Positions 56,846-64,000 of a DNA stretch of 64,000 bases are shown here, piece by piece (the stretch's first letter is position 1; the number at the start of each line of letters is the position of its first letter). Under the pieces are notes generated by a model. That model did no database searches and was not told the DNA's origin. It saw nothing but the letters and a program-made list of their open reading frames with translations. The DNA lies in assembly GCF_958450345.1 (NCBI RefSeq), contig NC_088782.1, positions 94,623,358-94,687,357 of the forward strand. The letters are read 5' to 3'. The stretch is from Calliphora vicina. Its lineage: Eukaryota > Arthropoda > Insecta > Diptera > Calliphoridae. A program made the translations under genes and the position numbers.

Positions 56846-57590
56846 TATACCCTACACCATCGTAGTGGCAGGAATACTGGCTTTGTGCAGATGTTTGTAA
56901 CGTTCAAAAATATTAGTCTAGCACTTAAAGTATATCGATACACCTTAAATTATACCGATCAACTCAGAATCACTTTCAGAGTCGATTAAACGATATCCGT
57001 CCGTCCGTGTGGCTGGCTGTCCATGTAAACCCTTTGCGCAAAGTACAGGTCGAAATTTTGTAGATATTTCGATAAAATTAAAAAATAAAATATAATTTTT
57101 TCGGCCCAAGAACTAGTCTATTGCAAATGGCTGAATTCGGTCCAGTATTTCACCTTGCCCCCATACTAATGTCCTCCCGAAATTGGACTGTATCGGTCAT
57201 AAATGTTTAATTTATATTGGTATCTACACAAGTTTTGCCCCAAATAAGTTTTGTACATATATACGGAATGCATATCACCAAAATTTTATTATGATCGGTA
57301 CATAATTAGTCATAGCTTCCATATAAGACCCGCATCTGAAAATCACTTTAACGTGCATAAATCCCCTAAAATGTCGGTATATATATAAAATTCAACATAA
57401 TATAACTTCCATATAGACATTAATCACACGATCTAATTTCATGGTGATCGGTCCATAATGGGTCTTATCTCCCATAGAAGGCCCTCTTCCAAAAATCACT
57501 CACGAATATAAATTATTGATATTTTAAAAGAAAAATGTTTTTGCTCATTTACTTAGTGTAGGTTATTATATGGTCGGGCTTGACCGCAGA
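56846..57590 (+). mobile_element. Family B DINE-like element, near complete
   Basis: Head TATACCCTACACCATCGTAG, TAACGTTCAAAAATATTAG, GTCGATTAAACGATATCCGT, GTCCGTGTGGCTGGCTGTCC, TTGCCCCCATACTAATGTCC. The tail is TTAGTGTAGGTTATTATATG then GTCGGGCTTGACC. The CTTACTTGTTTT terminus is not preserved. Confidence 0.75.
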
Positions 57591-58454
57591 CTTTAATCTT
57601 TTCCCTGTTAGTAATAAATTTATTTATATCATTAATACATATAGATTTATTACTAAAATAGTTAACAATTCCTAATTAAGCTTTTTGTAATATAAAACAG
57701 AATTTTCTTGATACAAACAAAAAACCATAAAACATCGTTCATTCTCATTTTGTATATGGTAATAAAATGTGCATTCATTAAATTGTCCCCGCTTAAGTAA
57801 AAAGTTCTTGTTGGCATTGCAAAAAGAGTTGACGTAAAATGCACCATGAAAACTGCTTTAAAAATCAAACCAGATATATTTTGCTTAAATTATGAATTTA
57901 GTGTCTACTTACACTACTTGAAACGACTATATCAACAGCTTTAGAAAACAATCTTTGACAATAAACAATATTACAATATTGTTAATTTTAGATAACATTT
58001 CAGAACATTTGTTAATTAAAATTTGACACTTAGATTGTTATATGACACGCAATGTCATACACTAAAATGTCACATTCTCAACTCTTGAAGGGGAAATACA
58101 CAAATACACACAACAAAGAGGAATCAACCAACAATGACACTTTAACAAACACACAGCAGTGGCAACAACAAAGCAAATGAAAATGGAAAAACTTAACTAT
58201 GAAAACTCATTGGTTCCTTTCCTTTTTGGGGTTTAAAGTCATTGCAATATTTCTTCCTTTTTATTGTTAACGAACAAAGTCATGAAGAGTATGTACCAGC
58301 ACTATAAACTAAATACTCATTACAGTCAATGACATCAAACATAGGAATAGTAGAAATTATATTAAAATAGTTTTAATAACAATCGCGCTATTTATTGTAC
58401 CTTTTTCATGCAATTTGACCATCTAAATGTCCGAATAGGAGACAGGAGACTTAT
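57591..58454. other. No recognisable gene
   Basis: AT-rich; CAACAA-type simple sequence at about 58100-58170. The 68-residue minus frame at 57662-57868 has no motif. Confidence 0.4.
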
Positions 58455-59110
58455 TTACGTTAAGATCCGATAAAACACTTTTAGCAGCACGAGCTCCAAA
58501 GAATATGTCTGGCATAGTCACTAATACTCTTTCGAGTTCGGGCAAAGGTTAATAACTTTCCAGCAAGTGATAATTACTTGCGAATAATTGAGCAAATCAA
58601 CTAGTTCAGTGAATGTATGACCATTATTTAAAGGATTCGGAATTCAGGAACTATAATTATCCTTTACTCTTTTAATGAATGACCAAAAGTTTTGATCGAA
58701 TATACCGCCTTTTGGCGTAGCGTTCTGGTTATTGCTCCATGTTCTAAATACTTTCAATCTGGAGTTGGTAGTCATTTTGCACGTCTGATTAAACCAAGAT
58801 TTTGTCTGGGTCTAATTAAAATTTATTTATTGGAATGAAAGTCTTCATTCCCAACACGATTACTTTCTCAACCAGCTTCGCTATAGCATTGACGTTATTG
58901 TCTAGGAAACAAAGATTGCAATTAAAATGCAAAAAAACATCAATAGATTTTGTAGATACAATTTGAACGTTTCGTAGCTATTCGTGAAATGGTTCAAAGT
59001 TCGAAGGTGGAAATGGTACAGTGATCCGAATTTCCGACTGGTACAAGAACATCCACTTTTCAAGGTGAGAAGTAAAAAAAGGTCGTGAGTCTAATGTTGG
59101 TGGCATTTAA
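58455..59110 (-). pseudogene. Jockey/CR1-type LINE fragment (endonuclease-RT linker)
   Basis: The minus strand gives CFLDNNVNAIAKLVEKVIVL and GMKTFIPINK (about 58910-58830). After a frame change TQTKSWFNQTCKMTTNSRLK (about 58810-58755) and FWSFIKRVKDNYSS follow. After a stop, IPNPLNNGHTFTELVDLLNY and, shifted, MPDIFFGARAAKSVLSDLN (about 58515-58460). This is the known order between the endonuclease domain and reverse transcriptase in Jockey/CR1-like LINEs (KPWFN.. then FW..I.. then P-P-L). The catalytic RT is missing. Unrelated by orientation and content to the copy at 7985-9115. Confidence 0.8.
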
Positions 59111-59547
59111 CACATTGGTTGCACGACAAACAATTCAACATATTGGGCTTCTGCAGTCTATTCTAATTTATTCTAATAGCCAGTGTAAATCAATGCTAGT
59201 TTTTATAGTACTTTACATGGATAAAGTTAATTAAGTATTAACCTATTCTAATAGGATTGGATTTTGATAAGAAATTTTAAATTTATATTTTAACTTACTT
59301 AATTATAAATCCAAATACTGTAATACTGTTATTGTATCTACAATATACACACAACATATAAAGTGCATGTGTATGGCGTAGTTTACTAACAAAAAAGTTT
59401 ATAAATTACCTGGTATCTGATTTTCACTAAAAACAATTGTTTAGTTTCTTATGTGTATGTATGTGCATTAGGGAAGCTCAAACAAATGATGTCGTTGTTT
59501 CAAAGTAAAATTAATTTTCCTCGTCCTTTCAGATTATTCTCATAATA

Positions 59548-59592
59548 TACTTAGTGTAGGGTATTATATGGTCGGGCTTGGCTTGTTTAGTG
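59548..59592 (+). mobile_element. Family B tail fragment
   Basis: TACTTAGTGTAGGGTATTAT, ATGGTCGGGCTTGGCTTGTT: only the last ~45 bp of family B. Confidence 0.65.
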
Positions 59593-59680
59593 TGAAAAAT
59601 TGCAATTTTTTAAGAACGGGGATTTAAAGTAGCATATTTTTGTATCTAATTGAGATATTGGCTTGAAACTTATCTAAACA

Positions 59681-60440
59681 AAAACAAGTAAGAAAGTATG
59701 GTTGGTCAAGCCCGACCATATAATACCCTACACCAAGTAAATGAGTAAAAATATTTTTCTTTTAAAATATCAATAATATCAATAAAAATAATTTATATTC
59801 ATGAGTGATTTTCGGAAGTGGGCCTTATATGAGAGCTATGAACAATTATGAACCGATCACATTGAAATTAGGTCGTGTGATTTATGTCTGTATTAAATTT
59901 AACTATGTTGAATTTTGTGTGTATACCAACATTTTTAAGCGATTTATGCACGTTAAAGTGATTTTCGGAAGCGGGTCTATATGGGAGCTATGACTAATTA
60001 TGGACCGATCGTAACAAAATTTGGTGACATGAATTTTGTATATATAAAACTTATTTGGAGCGAAATTTGTGTAGATACATAGATAAATTAAACATTTATG
60101 ACCGATAACGTCCAATTTCGAGGGGACTTTGTATGGGGGCTAGGTGAAATAATGGACCAATTTCAGCCAGTTTCAATAGGCTTGGTCCTTGGACCGAAAA
60201 ATTAACATGTACCAAATTTGATCGAAATATCTTCAAAATTGCGACCTGTACTCTGCCCACAAGGTTTACATGGACAGCCAGCCAACCAGACGGACGGACG
60301 GACATTGTTTAATCGACTCAGAAAGTGATTCTAAGTCGATCGGTATACTTTAAGGTGGGCGTTAGACTAATATTTTTGGGCGTTACAAACATCTGCACAA
60401 ACGCATAATACCCTCCCCACTATGGTGGTGTAGGGTATAA
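59681..60440 (-). mobile_element. Family B DINE-like element, complete reference copy
   Basis: Minus strand: head TATACCCTACACCACCATAG with complementary GGGGAGGGTATTATGCG. Then CTAACGCCCACCTTAAAGTA, GTCGATTAAACAATGTCCGT, a GTCC run and TTGGCTGGCTGTCC. CTAGCCCCCATACAAAGTCC and CCCATATAGACCCGCTTCCG follow. The tail is TTGGTGTAGGGTATTATATG, CTTTCTTACTTGTTTTTG. The same layout as family A, but the tail hairpin is weaker. Confidence 0.8.
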
Positions 60441-61220
60441 AATAAATGTGGATCACATTGTTCCTAATATTTGTATTCCTATTAAACTTTTGATACAAAT
60501 TTTAGTTTTTAAAACACAATAAGTATGTAATAAAATCTTTAGTTATTAACAAAACTCAATGAAATTTTCAAAGTTTCTTAAATTTGTCATTCTAAATAAT
60601 AAATCCTAAAAATTGGAGCGAAAATCCCAAAAATGATAATTTTTACCATTTTTCTCATGGGGTCCACGTTTTCTTCGGGACTGGGAAAATACTTTGGAGA
60701 TAAATAGAGAACACATCAAGGTTTCCAGAGCTGCTTTCCGTTTCCTGATTAAAGCTTTGGGATTTTAGAATATGTGGTCCAAAATTTAAATATTGTCTAA
60801 CTAGGAAAGAAAATTTGAGTCCAATCGGTAAAAACTACGCCCTAAATTTTTAAAAAAGCGGACCAAGGTATTGCAAAATTTTAAAATTTAAAATTTGTAA
60901 TGCCTATAACTCGGAAATTATAAGATATAAATAGTACATGTTTTTTCAAGACCTAGCCAAGCGCTTTCCAAAAATATAAAAATCTTTGAAATCGGATGGG
61001 AACCAAAAATGGTACATGTTTAAAAATTTTACATGTCGAAGGTAACCTAATTTGAGCACCCATGGCGCCCTGGATAATTTGTAGGGTCCATTTTTTTTAT
61101 TTTAATAACTTAAACTTTAATAATCCTTGTCTACGCCCAAGTCAAATTTTATCCCGATCGGAGGAGCTATTTAGAAATTCCAGATTTATTTCAAAAAAAT
61201 TTTGATTCTGCTCCACTGTG
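60441..61220. mobile_element. Transib-like element, right side
   Basis: The right end CTGCTCCACTGTG at 61220 follows GATTTATTTCAAAAAAATTT and GATCGGAGGAGCTATTTAG. A weak mirrored counterpart (GAGTCCAATCGGTAAAAACT at about 60817) suggests a partial foldback. No left CACAGTG end was found. Confidence 0.5.
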
Positions 61221-61612
61221 CATCGTTGGACATCTTTGTCTAACTTGATAATAAACTTTTGGCGTATTTATAAATGCGTCGATCATGTCTGACTTCAAAT
61301 TAGCCACGTTCACTGACAATCTTTGGACAGATTTGTGTAATTCCCTAAAACCACTTAAATAAGCAATGATTCGGCAACCTTGATAGAGGTTGAGGGTATA
61401 AAACAATTTGTTGGGTTTTTTAAACAATCAATACTTGAATTTGAAACTTTAACGTTATTTTTTGTTTTTCCTTAACAATAAAATATTAGAAATACTTCAT
61501 TCTTTACTTTTTTAAAAAAAATTTAAATATTCGAATAATTCTATTAATTTTAAACGTGTTATCGAATTATACGAAAAAGAGAAAAGTCGAATAATTTGAA
61601 TACCCTAGTACC
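61221..61612 (-). mobile_element. hAT-like relic related to 26184-27278
   Basis: On minus it starts TAGGGTATTCAAATTATTCG at 61612 and runs through GATAACACGTTTAAAA. It shares ~170 bp (AACATCTTTGTCTAAC-type, reading inverted) with 26400-26570. It is cut at 61220 by the Transib-like end. The 78-residue minus frame at 61191-61427 runs opposite to the coding strand implied by the larger relic and is probably not a protein. Confidence 0.55.
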
Positions 61613-62067
61613 AACATAACACTCTGGAGTTATTTTTTGGGAATATTTTTTTTGTTAATTTTCGGAAAATGTTTGTCGTGAATTTCTTCATAAGTTTTCT
61701 TCTAAAAGTTACAATATTCAGATACTTTTCGATGGCAAAATTTGTTGTTAATTGAATTATTCTATTATATCCATATATTTTTTCGGCTCTAGCAATAGGT
61801 AGTGAGATAGCAAAGAAGTATTACTGTGGAATAACCGAATATGTTTAACTCAACTCAAGCCACATCAGAAAAATTTGTTTATTAAGAATGAATCAAATTA
61901 AAAGTTTATGCTCTTACACGAATTATTAAGATGCCTAATATTACAACTTTTAGGGATATTTAATGATTACACTGTGCTCGAAATTGACACCTTTTTTCTG
62001 TCAAGAAGGTCACCCGGTGTGTTAAACTAAACGCTGAATTCAATGGTGCATAGGTTAGATCGTATTT

Positions 62068-63002
62068 TCTAGATATACCGTTATATCGAAAATGGAGTAG
62101 GTTCCACAACATATATTCGCGTAATTTAAAAACTGTTTAGTTTCTTGAATAAACTGAAAAAATCGAAATTCCGCAATAAAATTACCTTTAAGGCTTAATA
62201 CATTTTTAATCTTTGCAGTTGTTTTAGAAACACACATTTTTTTGGCAAATAAAATAATTTTTTAAAAAAAATTTAGAAATTTTTGTTTTTTAAAACGGCA
62301 TTAAAAATTGGAAAATTCACGCTCTTAATTTTTTTCACACATATAGAAAACGAAGTTCCAAATAAAATAAGCCCTAAATGATTAAAATCTGTCCACAAAA
62401 TATAAGATACATAACTCGTAGTAATTAACTACATCGCAATGCATCGTGCACTGTTTTCTATGTTTAGTATTGCAATAGGCAAGATTCTGTAACTTTTCTG
62501 TTTGTTGATTTTGAATCCATAAATTTGACTAGTGGAAAAGATAAGATATATATATATTATATAGCAACGTATAGGAAATTGTGTCTCCTTTTCAAAAATG
62601 TATACAATTTTTAAAAATTAAAAAATTTATAGAAGACTTTTTGTAAAAATGTGGGAAAAATATGTTTGAATTTAATTAGGGTATATTTGCTTGATCTTTT
62701 GTTTATAAAATCAAAAGTTGTAAACAGATTTTAATCATTTAGAGCTTGTTTTATTTGGAACTTTTTTGCTACGTTTTAAAAAACAAAAATTTCGAAATTT
62801 TGCTAAAAAATAAGTTTTGGTTTGCCAAAAAAATTTTTATTTCTAAAACGACTGCGAAGATTAAAAACGTGTTAAGCCTTTCTTAAAGGCTACTTTATTG
62901 CGGAATTTCGGAATTTTTTTACAATAAACTAAACCGTTTTTGAGTTACTCGAATATATGTTATGCAACCTCCTCCATTTTCGAAATAACGGTATATCTCG
63001 AT
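62068..63002. mobile_element. Foldback element with ~330 bp arms
   Basis: AGATATACCGTTATATCGAA (62071) is mirrored by TTCGAAATAACGGTATATCT (ending about 62998). Further mirrored blocks: ATTCCGCAATAAA/TTTATTGCGGAAT, CTTTAAGGCTTAATAC/GTGTTAAGCCTTTCTTAAAG and TTTTAAAACG/CGTTTTAAAA. The loop is about 62400-62680. No coding frame; no clear target duplication. Confidence 0.75.
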
Positions 63003-63324
63003 AATACTATTAAATTAGAAACCCTTACAAAGGCTGGACCAACAACCAAATGTAGTTAATTTATACTTCTTTTAAAACCCTGGTAAAATTATAAATCAAT
63101 TTAATCGAAAAAAATTTTCTGGTTTTTGGTTTAATTTAGTGTTGAAAAATTCTCTGTAATGAAACGATTTTTTAATTTCCTCCCGGGAAAGAAAATAGTC
63201 CGGGAAATTAGGAACCCTAGTTGGGCGATTCTAGTCCAAAATTAAAAAAAGTAATTTAGCAAATGATCTAAGCTTACAAATTAGCTAAGAACAAACATAC
63301 AAACGGGGCCATCCTAATGTGTAT

Positions 63325-63817
63325 GCATGTTGTACAATTTAATAAACAACTATTTTATGTATAACTATGTATTTGTTTAACAATTTTTTTCGGTTTTTTG
63401 TTAGTGTTTAAACATTATTGTACCACTACAACCTCAACAACAACAGCAACTACATACTTTATGTTGCATGTCTGAATCACATTTTATTTAAATTTATTTT
63501 ATTTTGTCATTGTATTTAACAATTTTCGTCGCTTTTAATAATGTGACAAGGTTTATTTGTTTATGTTACGACTATTTTCAGAGGTTTCCTTCCGTATGGT
63601 TTCTCCGAATGGTATTTTAGTTTTACAAATATGTTTTTCTTTAGGTTTAATATAATATTGCCATGGCGTTTGTGGCACAGTGATCAGCTTGTTTGATCCT
63701 TAAACACTTTGCGATCTGTAAATGTATTTATTTGTTTACAAGCTGGAAATGATTTGTATACAATGGTATATTTATAGTTACAATTTAACATTTGAAGTAG
63801 TAGACGACTGTAAACGT
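63325..63817. other. No recognisable gene
   Basis: AT-rich with CAACAACAACAGCAACTAC-type simple sequence near 63430. Confidence 0.4.
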
Positions 63818-64000
63818 ACCACAATAGTGGGGAGGGTATAATGCGTTTGTGCAGATGTTTGTAACGTCTAAAAATATTGGTCTAACACCCACCTTAAAGT
63901 ATACCGATCGACTTAGAATCACTTTCTGAGTCGATTAAAGATATTTTGATAAAATTTGGTACATATAATTTTTTCGTCCCAAGGACCAAGCCTATTGAAA
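63818..64000 (+). mobile_element. Family B DINE-like element, cut by window end
   Basis: CACAATAGTGGGGAGGGTAT, TAACGTCTAAAAATATTGG, CTAACACCCACCTTAAAGTA, CTGAGTCGATTAAAGATATT. The microsatellite section is deleted (GTCGATTAAA joins directly to GATATTTTGAT). Continues past 64000. Confidence 0.75.

Larger units (their letters stand above)
59461..63324. mobile_element. Possible hAT-like composite, nested cluster
   Basis: Left end TAGGGAAGCTCAAACAAATG after ATGTGCAT (59461-59468). Right end, inverted, TAGGATGGCCCCGTTTGTAT before ATGTGTAT (63317-63324), 7 of 8 matching. The right end resembles that of 47837-49656 (TAGGGTGCCTCGTTTGTATT). Between them lie several other elements: family B pieces, a Transib-like end, a hAT relic, and a foldback. 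The pairing of the two ends is an inference. Confidence 0.4.

Noticed and set aside
61191..61427. 78-residue minus frame shared in part with 26400-26570
   Set aside because: Conserved as DNA repeat; the corresponding frame in the other copy is not open, and the hAT coding strand there runs the other way.

Overview
The window looks like repeat-dense, AT-rich nuclear DNA of a higher (cyclorrhaphan) fly, possibly a blowfly or house-fly relative. The main reasons are many DINE-1/Helentron-like short elements. They carry a TATACCCTTC...GAAGGGTATA head, an internal GTCT/GTCC microsatellite and a tail that ends in CTTACTTGTTTT. Tc1/Tc3, hAT, Transib-like, Helitron and Jockey/CR1-type remnants surround them. 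The organism assignment is an inference. I found no host protein-coding exon, no tRNA or rRNA gene, no LTR retrotransposon and no CRISPR. The stretch could be intergenic or inside a very long intron.

Layout. 0-3.5 kb: a foldback element inside a long-inverted-repeat family (called D here), then two head-to-tail DINE-1-like elements (family A). One carries a TA-flanked MITE and the other a 466 bp TCTG array. 5.1-7.4 kb: a dead Tc1-like transposon split by a Transib-like foldback. 7.5-10.5 kb: a MITE, a dead Jockey-type LINE and a hAT MITE with a perfect 8 bp duplication. 12.4-16.8 kb: a degenerate ~120 bp tandem array and DINE-like families B, A and C. 19.5-24 kb: a family D element with a nested MITE, then a dead hAT transposase split by a foldback with a 9 bp duplication. 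25-32 kb: family A element interrupted by a hAT relic, a Helitron helicase fragment, a dead LINE, and a family C copy with a nested MITE.

33-40.7 kb: a family B deletion derivative, a hAT MITE, two Tc1 transposase remnants head to head, and a Helitron carrying decayed Rep and Pif1-type helicase. 41.5-46.5 kb: a Transib-like foldback with a perfect 5 bp duplication, a complete family C element, a LINE scrap, a dead Tc1 and a 486 bp near-perfect palindrome. 47.8-52 kb: a hAT-like composite and a Tc3-like transposon with the best-preserved open frame of the window (50808-51763). That frame has lost the segment with the second catalytic Asp. 52-64 kb: repeats, a MITE, another LINE remnant, family B copies and a nested cluster at 59.5-63.3 kb.

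The 'genes' do not form a pathway. The story is sequential nesting, and several insertions can be ordered because an empty copy of the host repeat lies elsewhere in the same window. No clearly new biological system was found. The most notable signals are the Transib-like termini, the palindromic Tc1 derivatives, the shared module between two foldback elements and the ATGTACAT-targeted hAT-like insertions.
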